Of a DNA stretch of 64,000 bases, positions 35,316-43,492 are shown in pieces. The notes below the pieces were generated by a model. That model saw only the letters and a program-made list of their open reading frames with translations. It was not told where the DNA came from and did not search any database. Origin of the DNA: Chitinophagaceae bacterium BSSC1 (lineage in GTDB: Bacteria; Bacteroidota; Bacteroidia; Chitinophagales; Chitinophagaceae). Location: NCBI GenBank assembly GCA_002256435.1, contig NKJC01000001.1:1364001-1428000 (forward strand). The letters run 5' to 3'. The translations under genes were made by a program, and so were the position numbers. How positions within the stretch are numbered: the first letter of the stretch is position 1; every line of letters starts with the position of its first letter.

Positions 35316-35783
35316 ATGGCAAATTTGAAAAAACTAGGTAAGCGAAAAAGAATTGCACTAGTAGCACACGACCATAAAAAAGCAGACCTCATTGAATGGG
35401 CCATATTCAACAAAGTAGAGCTGGCCAAACACGAATTGTTTGCCACAGGCACCACCGGAAAATTAGTAGAGGAAGCACTAGACAGACCCGTAAAAAAATT
35501 ATTGAGTGGACCCTTGGGTGGTGACCAACAAATTGGCGCCATGATTGCTCAGGGTGAAATAGACGTGATGTTATTTTTCTGGGATCCCATGGAAGCACAG
35601 CCCCATGATAGTGACGTAAAAGCATTGTTGAGACTTTGTGTGGCTTGGAATATTCCAATGGCTTGTGATAGGGCAACCGCGGACTTTATCATGACTTCTC
35701 CATTTATGCACGAAGAATATTTGGCTGCCCAACCTGATTATACAGGCTACTTGAACAGAGACGTTAAGGAAGAACAAGAATAA
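35316..35783 (+). CDS. mgsA: Methylglyoxal synthase
   Basis: MgsA converts dihydroxyacetone phosphate to methylglyoxal and phosphate, a bypass that relieves sugar-phosphate stress. The 155-residue cytoplasmic protein has the family signatures IALVAHDHKK, ATGTTGKL, SGPLGGDQQIGAMIAQGEIDVMLFF and WDPMEAQPHDSDVKAL, the last with the catalytic Asp. Length is typical. It sits between membrane-lipid and acetyltransferase genes with gaps under 35 bp. Confidence 0.96.
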   Translation: MANLKKLGKRKRIALVAHDHKKADLIEWAIFNKVELAKHELFATGTTGKLVEEALDRPVKKLLSGPLGGDQQIGAMIAQGEIDVMLFFWDPMEAQPHDSDVKALLRLCVAWNIPMACDRATADFIMTSPFMHEEYLAAQPDYTGYLNRDVKEEQE

Positions 35784-35787
35784 GCCT

Positions 35788-36303
35788 ATGGAATTAAGAC
35801 CATGGCGCAAACAAGACGCCCAAGCATTGGCTGTTATTGCCAACAATAGAAATATTTGGAACAATGTAAGAGACAGGATGCCCAATCCTTATACGGTGAT
35901 GGACGCCCTGGAATGGATTGGTCATATTAGCCAGCAACAACCCACACAAAATTTTGCCATCTTGGTAAACGGTGTAATAGTGGGTAATATTGGTGCTGTT
36001 TTACAGGACGATGTGTATAGGAAAACGGTTGAGATTGGTTATTTTGTGGGTGAACCACATTGGGGAAAGGGCATTGCCACCAAGGCGCTAGCTTTATTTG
36101 TGGAATATGTAGAACAAAAGTTTAGCCCACTGAGAATTTATGCAGGTGTATTTGCGCACAACAAAGCCAGCATGGAAGTCTTGAGAAAAAACGGCTTTTA
36201 TTTAGAGTCTATTAAAAGAAAGGCCGCCATTAAAAACGGACAAGTGCTGGATGAATATATTTGGGTAAAATTGACCGCGAACCAGGTTCCAATAATAACA
36301 TAA
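35788..36303 (+). CDS. GNAT family N-acetyltransferase (RimJ/RimL-like)
   Basis: The 171-residue cytoplasmic GNAT protein begins MELRPWRKQDAQALAVIANN and has the acetyl-CoA-binding core EIGYFVGEPHWGKGIATKAL followed by IYAGVFAHNKASMEVLRKNGF. This layout is that of RimJ/RimL-type enzymes, which acetylate protein N-termini or small molecules. The target is unknown. It is 4 bp from mgsA and 9 bp from the next gene, so translational coupling is likely. Confidence 0.9.
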   Translation: MELRPWRKQDAQALAVIANNRNIWNNVRDRMPNPYTVMDALEWIGHISQQQPTQNFAILVNGVIVGNIGAVLQDDVYRKTVEIGYFVGEPHWGKGIATKALALFVEYVEQKFSPLRIYAGVFAHNKASMEVLRKNGFYLESIKRKAAIKNGQVLDEYIWVKLTANQVPIIT

Positions 36304-36312
36304 AACCAAGCC

Positions 36313-37374
36313 ATGGATAATCCCATTCAAAACAATAGCAAACACCTAATTGAACTCATTATCCGACTTGCGGCCCTGTTTCTCCTGGTCTTCTATTGTT
36401 TTCAATTATTGTCTCCTTTTATCATGCCCGTATTATGGGCGGCCATTATTGCCGTGGCCATTTATCCTATTCACCAATTTCTAGAAAGGAAAATGGGGGG
36501 TAGAAAAGTATGGGCATCTGTAATCATTACTTTGGCCATTCTAGCCTTCATCTTTATTCCTGCCGGTCTATTCTTGGCGTCTATTACAGACACTATTATA
36601 GACTTCAAACAAAAAATTGAATCTGGAAATATTAGCTTGGATCACCCAAGTGAAAACATCAAAACCTGGCCCCTGATTGGAAATCAACTTTATGATTTTT
36701 TGCACAATCTTTCTGATCAAATGGTGACCATTTTTCAAAAATATCAGTCCCAAGTATTGACTGTGGCCAAAACCATTCTCATGGCTATTGTTGGAACGGG
36801 TATGAGTTTTTTACAAGTAATTTTTTCTATTATCATTGCAGGTGTATTGTTAGCTACCAATGGAACAGAAGCGGCTATGGAAACCATTTTTAACCGGATG
36901 GTAGGTACTCAGGGTAAGGAATATTTACAATTGACCACCTCTACCATTCGCTCTGTGGTTAAAGGTGTCTTGGGTGTTGCGGTGATTCAAACCCTATTAG
37001 CGGGTTTTGGATTTTTTATGGCGGGAATTCCGCACGCAGGCATTTGGGCAGTATGTGCTCTTGTGCTTTCTATTATTCAGGTTGGTCCCGGATTGGTCAT
37101 CATTGGTGTGATTGGTTTTCTCTATACACAGGAGAACCATTTTTTTGCTACCGCTTGGACTGTCTATTTTGTATTGGTCATGTTTTCTGACAATATTCTC
37201 AAACCCATTTTATTGGGCAAGGGTGCAAGGGTTCCCATGCTGGTGATCTTTTTAGGTGTGATTGGGGGCTTTCTCTTACAAGGTTTTATTGGTTTGTTTA
37301 CCGGAGCTATTGTTTTGTCTATAGGCTATAAATTATTCCTTCTGTGGATGCACGACCAGAAAATTGTATCTTAG
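36313..37374 (+). CDS. AI-2E / PerM family permease
   Basis: The 353-residue membrane protein has about eight transmembrane segments and the family pattern PFIMPVLWAAIIAVAIYPIH near the N-terminus, with VQVGPG-like IQVGPGLVIIGV and DNILKPILLGKGARVPMLVIFLGVIGG near the C-terminus. Members include exporters once linked to autoinducer-2 and Na+/H+ antiporters, so the transported species here is not known. The end of the gene lies 5 bp before the amidase start. Confidence 0.9.
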   Translation: MDNPIQNNSKHLIELIIRLAALFLLVFYCFQLLSPFIMPVLWAAIIAVAIYPIHQFLERKMGGRKVWASVIITLAILAFIFIPAGLFLASITDTIIDFKQKIESGNISLDHPSENIKTWPLIGNQLYDFLHNLSDQMVTIFQKYQSQVLTVAKTILMAIVGTGMSFLQVIFSIIIAGVLLATNGTEAAMETIFNRMVGTQGKEYLQLTTSTIRSVVKGVLGVAVIQTLLAGFGFFMAGIPHAGIWAVCALVLSIIQVGPGLVIIGVIGFLYTQENHFFATAWTVYFVLVMFSDNILKPILLGKGARVPMLVIFLGVIGGFLLQGFIGLFTGAIVLSIGYKLFLLWMHDQKIVS

Positions 37375-37379
37375 GAACC

Positions 37380-39026
37380 ATGCAAAAACTGCTTTTTTGT
37401 CTGATGCTAGTGGCAACCAAATATTCCACAGCTCAGGACAGTATCCGGATTGCCGACCTTAGATCGGCCGCAAAAATCATTGATATCTCTTACACCCAGA
37501 AAGAATTGGACACCATGTACAGCGGGGTGATGGAGAATTTTGAAAACTATAGACTCATGCACAAACAGCATTTAGACAATGCCGTGCCCATGAGTCTTTG
37601 GCAAAACCCCGTGCTACCAGGAATGAAATTTGCCAGCAAACAGGAACCCATTGTTTGGAACCTTGCCGCTACTGTTTCTTTACCCAAAAATGCACAGGAC
37701 CTGGCTTTTTATTCGGTAGAAGATTTGGCCTCCCTGATCAAAAACAAAAAAATCAGCTCTGTACAACTAACCCAATTTTTTATAGCGCGCTTAAAAAAAT
37801 ACAGCGATACCCTGCAGTGTGTGGTAAGCCTAACAGAAGAGCTTGCCATGCAGCAAGCCCGGGCCGCTGACGCGGAAATTGCCAAAGGAAAATATCGCGG
37901 ACCGCTACATGGCATTCCTTATGGTTTAAAAGACCTGTTTGCTGTAAAGGGTACCAAGACTACCTGGGGTGCGGCTCCATACAAAGACCAAGTGATTGAA
38001 GAAGACGCATTTGTTTATACCAAACTCAAAGAAGCTGGTGCCGTTTTGGTGGCCAAATTTACCATGGGCGCACTAGCCATGGGCGATTATTGGTTTGGAG
38101 GACGCACCAAAAATCCTTGGAATTTGAAAAACGGATCTTCTGGTTCTTCTGCAGGATCTGCATCTGCCACCACAGCAGGGCTAATCCCCTTTGCCATTGG
38201 AACCGAAACCTGGGGTTCTATTACTTCTCCCTCTGCTACTTGTGGCGCCACAGGACTCAGACCCACATTTGGTAGTATTAGCCGCTCTGGCGCCATGACC
38301 CTAAGTTGGAGTCTGGATAAAATTGGTCCCATTTGCAGAAGCGCCCAAGACGCGGCCATAGTATTTGCTGCTATTCACGGAACCGATGGTAAGGACCAAT
38401 CTGCAGTAAACCTGCCCTTTAATTACAACCCCGCCGCAAGTCTAAAGGGTAAAAAAATTGCCTATGCCAAAAACTATTTTGACAAAATCACAGATACTTC
38501 AAGGAATGAATGGAAGGTATTAGATACTTATCGCAAACTTGGGGTAGATCTGATTCCTGTAAATTTCCCAGATAGTGGATTGTACAATTATAATATCATG
38601 GACGTGGTCATTAGCGCGGAATGTGCCGCCGCATTTGACGAGTTTACCCGCAATGGCATTGATGATGAAATGACCCGTCAAACCAAGTTTGACTGGCCCA
38701 ATAGTTTTAGAATTGCCAGGCTCATGCCTGCGGTAGAATACATTAATGCCAACCGTCAACGATACTTACTGATGCAGGCGGTTAATAAAATAGTGGAGCA
38801 ATATGACGCCATTATTTGTCCCAACAATTGGGGCAACCAATCGGCCATTACCAACCTTACGGGTCACCCCGCTATTTGTTTTCCCATTGGTTATAATGCC
38901 CAACAATTACCCAGAAGCATTACCTTGATTGGTAAACTTTATGACGAGGCAAGCATTATCACAGTTGCCAAAGCCTATCAGAACGCCACACAATGGAACA
39001 AAGAACACCCGGCTTTATTCAAATAA
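37380..39026 (+). CDS. Secreted amidase (amidase signature family)
   Basis: This 548-residue exported enzyme starts at ATG 37380 with MQKLLFCLMLVATKYSTAQ as signal peptide; the longer frame from 37344 overlaps the permease gene. The amidase signature domain has the catalytic Lys near 184 (IPYGLKDLFAVKG) and the Ser-rich loop GSSGSSAGSASATTAGL (from about 252), followed by IGTETWGSI. The Ser-Ser-Lys triad therefore appears intact. It hydrolyses amide bonds, possibly in peptidoglycan fragments or other periplasmic amides. It leads a run of four secreted proteins. Confidence 0.9.
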   Translation: MQKLLFCLMLVATKYSTAQDSIRIADLRSAAKIIDISYTQKELDTMYSGVMENFENYRLMHKQHLDNAVPMSLWQNPVLPGMKFASKQEPIVWNLAATVSLPKNAQDLAFYSVEDLASLIKNKKISSVQLTQFFIARLKKYSDTLQCVVSLTEELAMQQARAADAEIAKGKYRGPLHGIPYGLKDLFAVKGTKTTWGAAPYKDQVIEEDAFVYTKLKEAGAVLVAKFTMGALAMGDYWFGGRTKNPWNLKNGSSGSSAGSASATTAGLIPFAIGTETWGSITSPSATCGATGLRPTFGSISRSGAMTLSWSLDKIGPICRSAQDAAIVFAAIHGTDGKDQSAVNLPFNYNPAASLKGKKIAYAKNYFDKITDTSRNEWKVLDTYRKLGVDLIPVNFPDSGLYNYNIMDVVISAECAAAFDEFTRNGIDDEMTRQTKFDWPNSFRIARLMPAVEYINANRQRYLLMQAVNKIVEQYDAIICPNNWGNQSAITNLTGHPAICFPIGYNAQQLPRSITLIGKLYDEASIITVAKAYQNATQWNKEHPALFK

Positions 39027-39041
39027 TTCTTTTAACTGAAC

Positions 39042-41300
39042 ATGATGAAGATGATGTCCTCCAAAACCCTTTGCCTGATCTTGAGCAGCGGTCTGCTTAG
39101 CCTTTCTGCTCAAGCCCAACGACCCACCAACCTCCGTCAGAAAGAAAACACGGCTTATGCCAAAGAAAAACTTTCGGAAGCTACTGCTCAAAGAAAAAAT
39201 CTTGAACAAAAGCTTGATACTTTCATTAGCGCGGAACGTATTGGAAAAAATATCAAAGACCTGTCTGCCATACCCCACCACCTGGGATCACCCGGTAGCA
39301 AGGCAGTAGCAGAAAATATCTTAGCCCAATTCAAACAATATGGATGGGACGCTCAAATAGAAACTTACCAGGTCTTGTTTCCCACACCTAAAACAAGGGT
39401 CTTGGAAATGGTATCCCCCGGGGTTTACAAGGCCCTATTAAAAGAGCCAGCCTTAAAAGAAGACGGTACTTCTAACCAAGAAGGTCAATTACCTACCTAT
39501 AATTGTTGGAGTGCCGATGGCGATGTTACTGCCGAATTGGTATTTGTCAACTATGGTGTTCCAGCTGACTATGAAACCCTGGAAAAACTGGGTATTGACG
39601 TAAAAGGTAAGATTGTGATTGCCAAATATGGCCGCTCTTGGAGGGGGATTAAACCCAAAATTGCCCAAGAGCACGGCGCCGTAGGTTGCATTATTTATTC
39701 TGATCCCAAGGATGATGGTTATGGCGCGGGCGATGTCTATCCAAAAGGCGCTTTCAAAAACGAATATGGTGTTCAACGTGGCTCTATCATGGATATGGTG
39801 ATCTATCCTGGAGACCCACTGACTCCCAATATTGGTTCTACGGCCAATGCTAAAAGACTAGACCGTTTGTCTGCCCCTAATTTGCTAAAAATTCCTGTTT
39901 TACCTATCAGCTATCATGACGCCAAACCTTTGTTAGAAGCTTTGGAAGGTCCAGTGGCACCAGCAGACTGGAGGGGTGGTTTGCCCTTTACCTATCATGT
40001 GGGTCCGGGTAAAACCAAGGTTCACTTAAAAGTTGATTTTAACTGGAACACGGTTCCTGCCTATAATGTGATTGCCAAAATCAAGGGTTCTACTTACCCA
40101 GACCAATGGGTCTTGCGCGGTAACCACCACGATGCTTGGGTAAATGGAGCCAATGATCCTGTGAGCGGGATGGCGGCTGAGCTAGAAGAAGCCCGTGCCA
40201 TTGGTGAATTATTGAAAACAGGATGGAAACCAAAACGTACCCTGGTCTATTGTGCATGGGATGGGGAAGAACAGGGTTTGATGGGTTCTACCGAATGGGT
40301 AGAAGACCATGCGGCTGAATTACAACAAAAATGTGTGGTTTACCTGAACTCAGATAGTAATGGTCGCGGTTTCTTAGGGGCAGAAGGCTCTCATGCTTTG
40401 GAGTCATTGGTATTTGAAGCCGCCAAAGACGTGAGGGACCCACAAACTGGTATCAGTGTTTTTGAAAGAAAAAGAGCGGAGGAAATAGCCACTGCACCTA
40501 CACCCAAAGCCAAACAAGCTGCCATGCAGGAAAAAGAACTGCACTTAGGTGCCATGGGTTCTGGTTCTGACTATTCTTCCTTTATCCAACACTTGGGTAT
40601 TCCTGCATTGAATATTGGATTTGGCGGAGAAGACCCCGGTGGCGAATACCATAGCATTTATGATAGTTATGACCACTATAGCCGTTTTAAAGACCCTGGT
40701 TTTAATTACGGAGTAGCATTGGGTCAACTAAACGGCAGGATTGTTTTGCGCATGGCAGATGACGAACAACTCCCCTTCAACTTTGGCATTTTGCAAAAAA
40801 CCATTGCAGGTTATGTAAAAGAATTGAGCAGCACTACAGATCAAATGCGTGAAAATACACAGATTGAAAACGAAGTAATTAAAAGCTTTGCTTATCTAAA
40901 TGCTGCTGACGCAACCAAAAACGAAGCATTACCCAAAATAAAACCCGAAGTTCCTTTTCTAGATTTCTCTCCGGTTCAAAACGCCTTGGTTGATTTGGAA
41001 AACGCTTACAAAAATATCAACAAATGGTTGTCAAACTCAGGAGCTTTAAGCGAGAAAGCCAATGCCGGCCTATATCGTGCAGAGCAACAATTATTGTCTT
41101 CTAACGGTTTGCCAAGAAGGCCTTGGTTCAAGCATACCATTTATGCGCCAGGTTTTTATACTGGATATGGCGTAAAAACCATGCCCGGTATAAGAGAAGC
41201 TATTGAACAGAGAGATTGGAAAGAAGCCCAGGAACAAATTCAAATTGCAGCTTCACAAATCAAGCAGCTGGCTGCTCACTTGTTGACCATTCCCCAATAG
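39042..41300 (+). CDS. Secreted M28 metallopeptidase with PA and dimerisation domains
   Basis: The 752-residue exported peptidase resembles glutamate carboxypeptidase II and the transferrin-receptor family. After the signal peptide (MMKMMSSKTLCLILSSGLLS, cleavage at AQA) comes a PA domain (about 160-320, with GKIVIAKYGRSWRGIKP). The M28 zinc-peptidase domain has GNHHDAWVNGANDPVSG, WDGEEQGLMGS and SDSNGRG, which supply the two-zinc ligands and the catalytic Glu. A C-terminal helical dimerisation domain (about 620-750) completes it. It should trim C-terminal residues from periplasmic peptides and lies 15 bp after the amidase gene. Confidence 0.92.
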   Translation: MMKMMSSKTLCLILSSGLLSLSAQAQRPTNLRQKENTAYAKEKLSEATAQRKNLEQKLDTFISAERIGKNIKDLSAIPHHLGSPGSKAVAENILAQFKQYGWDAQIETYQVLFPTPKTRVLEMVSPGVYKALLKEPALKEDGTSNQEGQLPTYNCWSADGDVTAELVFVNYGVPADYETLEKLGIDVKGKIVIAKYGRSWRGIKPKIAQEHGAVGCIIYSDPKDDGYGAGDVYPKGAFKNEYGVQRGSIMDMVIYPGDPLTPNIGSTANAKRLDRLSAPNLLKIPVLPISYHDAKPLLEALEGPVAPADWRGGLPFTYHVGPGKTKVHLKVDFNWNTVPAYNVIAKIKGSTYPDQWVLRGNHHDAWVNGANDPVSGMAAELEEARAIGELLKTGWKPKRTLVYCAWDGEEQGLMGSTEWVEDHAAELQQKCVVYLNSDSNGRGFLGAEGSHALESLVFEAAKDVRDPQTGISVFERKRAEEIATAPTPKAKQAAMQEKELHLGAMGSGSDYSSFIQHLGIPALNIGFGGEDPGGEYHSIYDSYDHYSRFKDPGFNYGVALGQLNGRIVLRMADDEQLPFNFGILQKTIAGYVKELSSTTDQMRENTQIENEVIKSFAYLNAADATKNEALPKIKPEVPFLDFSPVQNALVDLENAYKNINKWLSNSGALSEKANAGLYRAEQQLLSSNGLPRRPWFKHTIYAPGFYTGYGVKTMPGIREAIEQRDWKEAQEQIQIAASQIKQLAAHLLTIPQ

Positions 41301-41306
41301 GATTGT

Positions 41307-42449
41307 ATGAAAAAAATAGGTCTTGGTGTATTGGTCCTTGTCTTGTTGGTATCCTGTGCCACCAGAAAATCGGTTGCCCCTGTTGATACCAGCATAGGCC
41401 AGCTGAAATTGTTGGGTCACTATGATGTAGACCACAACAAGCCCTTTATGGGTACCACCATTGGTGGGCTTTCTGGTATTGACTATGACGCCAAGAATGA
41501 TCGGTATTTTTTAATCTGCGACGATAGGTCCGCTATCAATCCTGCAAGATTCTATACCGTAAAACTAGCTTTGGGTAAGTCTGGCATTGACTCGGTTCAG
41601 TGGTTGGGGGTGCAGTCTTTGTTGCAAGCAAATGGCAAACCTTATCCCTCTTCCAAAGAAGATCCCGCAAAAACCCCGGACCCAGAATCTATTCGCTATG
41701 ACGCTTCCAAGAACCAATTGGTTTGGACCAGCGAGGGTGAAAGAATTGTCAGGGACAAAGAAACAGTTTTGGCCAACCCTGCCATCACCCGCATGAGTTT
41801 AAATGGTCAGTACGTAGACACCCTTCCCCTTCCGGAAAACCTGCACATGCGCGCCACCGAAAAAGGTCCTAGACAAAACGGGGTGCTAGAAGGAATGACA
41901 TTTGACAATGGTTTCAAAACCTTGTATGTAAATGTAGAAGAGCCCTTATACGAAGACGGGCCAAGGGCCGATGTAAACCCCAATAAGGCTTGGATTAGGA
42001 TTTATCAATATGATATCAAGTCTAACAAGAATACCGCTCAGTATGCGTATCTATTGGATCCCGTGGCTTATCCCGCCACACCGGCCACAGCTTTTAAAAT
42101 TAACGGGGTGCCCGATATCTATGCCATTGGCAATAACAAAATCTTGGTGATGGAGCGCTCTTTTTCTACTGGTAGATTACCTTGTACGGTAAAGATTTTT
42201 GAAGTAGACCTTAGTAGGGCCGAAGACATTAGTAAGCATGTTTCTCTAATAACATCGCCTCCGGCTAAACCCCTGACCAAAAAATTATTGTTGAACATGG
42301 ATAGTCTGGGTATGCATATTGACAATGTAGAAGGTATGTGTTTTGGTCCCACCCTTCCCAATGGCCATAAAACCTTGGTCATGGTAGCAGACAACAATTT
42401 TCAACTTTTTGAAACCACCCAATTTTTCCTGTTTGAAATTATTCCATGA
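41307..42449 (+). CDS. Lipoprotein with phytase-like esterase domain
   Basis: The 380-residue exported lipoprotein (MKKIGLGVLVLVLLVSCA, lipobox VSC) matches the esterase-like activity of phytase family: GGLSGIDYDAKNDRYFLICDDRS, LEGMTFDNGFKTLYVNVEEPLYEDGP and HIDNVEGMCFGPTLPNGHKTLVMVADNN. These form a beta-propeller with a conserved acidic surface. The substrate is uncertain and phosphoesters are likely. Its last codons overlap the start of the cyclophilin gene by an ATGA, so translation is probably coupled. Confidence 0.88.
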   Translation: MKKIGLGVLVLVLLVSCATRKSVAPVDTSIGQLKLLGHYDVDHNKPFMGTTIGGLSGIDYDAKNDRYFLICDDRSAINPARFYTVKLALGKSGIDSVQWLGVQSLLQANGKPYPSSKEDPAKTPDPESIRYDASKNQLVWTSEGERIVRDKETVLANPAITRMSLNGQYVDTLPLPENLHMRATEKGPRQNGVLEGMTFDNGFKTLYVNVEEPLYEDGPRADVNPNKAWIRIYQYDIKSNKNTAQYAYLLDPVAYPATPATAFKINGVPDIYAIGNNKILVMERSFSTGRLPCTVKIFEVDLSRAEDISKHVSLITSPPAKPLTKKLLLNMDSLGMHIDNVEGMCFGPTLPNGHKTLVMVADNNFQLFETTQFFLFEIIP

Positions 42450-43036
42450 GCACACGTTATGCCATAGTCATCCTTTTTGCCCTGTTCTTGGGTTGTAAGT
42501 CCAAAACCGTTTATGAGAACCCGCATGTGCTCATTCAAACCAAGTATGGCGAGATTGAGCTGGAGCTCTTCCCTAAAAAAGCTCCTAAAACCGTAGCGGC
42601 ATTTTTGTCTTATGTAGATTCTGGTTTTTATTTTAATAGCGGATTTTATAGGGCCCTCAATATGGAGAACCAACCCTCCAATGCTCCCAAAACCGAGCTG
42701 ATTCAGGGCGGGATCTGGAAAACCAACTATAAAAAAGCCGTTTCTGTAAAAGGAATCCCCCACGAAAGCACCAAGGAAACGGGCATTTTACATACTGAAG
42801 GGGTTATTTCCCTTGCTAGGGCAGCTCCCGGTACCGCCGGCACCGAATTCTTTATTGTCATTGGTAACCAACCCGGTTTGGATTTTGGCGGCGAAAACTG
42901 CGAAGACCGCCAGGGTTATGCGGCTTTTGGTAAAGTGGTCAAGGGCTTAAACCTGGTATTTAAAATCTCCGGCCAAAAACTAAATGGCCAATATCTCTGG
43001 CCACAGGTTGATATTTACAACATTGTAAGGCTCTGA
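42446..43036 (+). CDS. Cyclophilin-type peptidyl-prolyl isomerase lipoprotein
   Basis: The 196-residue protein is a lipoprotein (ILFALFLGCKS, lipobox LGC) with a cyclophilin domain: IQTKYGEIELELFPKKAPKT, FYRAL, GGIW, GVISLARAAPGTAGTEFFIVIG and GYAAFGKVVKGLNLV. It should assist folding of exported proteins at the periplasmic face of a membrane. The start overlaps the preceding stop by four bases. It ends the long run of housekeeping and secreted genes; a gap of about 450 bp follows. Confidence 0.9.
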   Translation: MSTRYAIVILFALFLGCKSKTVYENPHVLIQTKYGEIELELFPKKAPKTVAAFLSYVDSGFYFNSGFYRALNMENQPSNAPKTELIQGGIWKTNYKKAVSVKGIPHESTKETGILHTEGVISLARAAPGTAGTEFFIVIGNQPGLDFGGENCEDRQGYAAFGKVVKGLNLVFKISGQKLNGQYLWPQVDIYNIVRL

Positions 43037-43492
43037 TAATCAACCGTTTTAACAGATTTTGTGTTTTCTTTAGGTTTCATTTAAGACTTATTGGCACGCT
43101 GATTGGATAGGTATAGTAAATCAAATTACTAACCTAAACAGTTAACTTATAATAAGGAACCCTTAACCATTCCCCCCGAGGTTTTAACAAAAGCGGCTGC
43201 CGGCTAATCACTGGTGGCCCTTTCTTTTATGAGCTATTCTTAAATTAAAATATTAAGTAGCTATCAGGACGCAACAGGATAGATGTAAAATTGACAATTG
43301 TTAATTTGAGCTTAAAATACAACTTAAAAGGTTGTACTAGCTGCTTGTCGATTGCCATAAAGTCCATATCTGCCCGCTTGTGATTTCATGCAACTCCCCA
43401 ATACGGCCGGAACCTCCTAAGTTGTCACAAAAAAATTGGACGGTGTTTTACCCAAGACATCGGTAAGATAAACACAAACGACAGCTACTGTT
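43037..43492. other. 456-bp non-coding leader of the FAS1-SusCD locus
   Basis: No gene is visible here. The region holds the promoter for the accessory locus that follows. A near-perfect 14-bp palindrome TTGACAATTGTTAA lies at 43291-43304, and an inverted repeat TACAAC/GTTGTA with a short loop at 43318-43336. Both could bind a regulator. No canonical -33/-7 pair is obvious, and no ECF sigma or anti-sigma gene is adjacent. The first 200 bp are more G+C-rich. Confidence 0.4.

Noticed and set aside
43037..43492. ECF sigma or anti-sigma gene ahead of the SusCD locus
   Set aside because: No ORF in the gap or in adjacent genes shows sigma-70 or FecR features.
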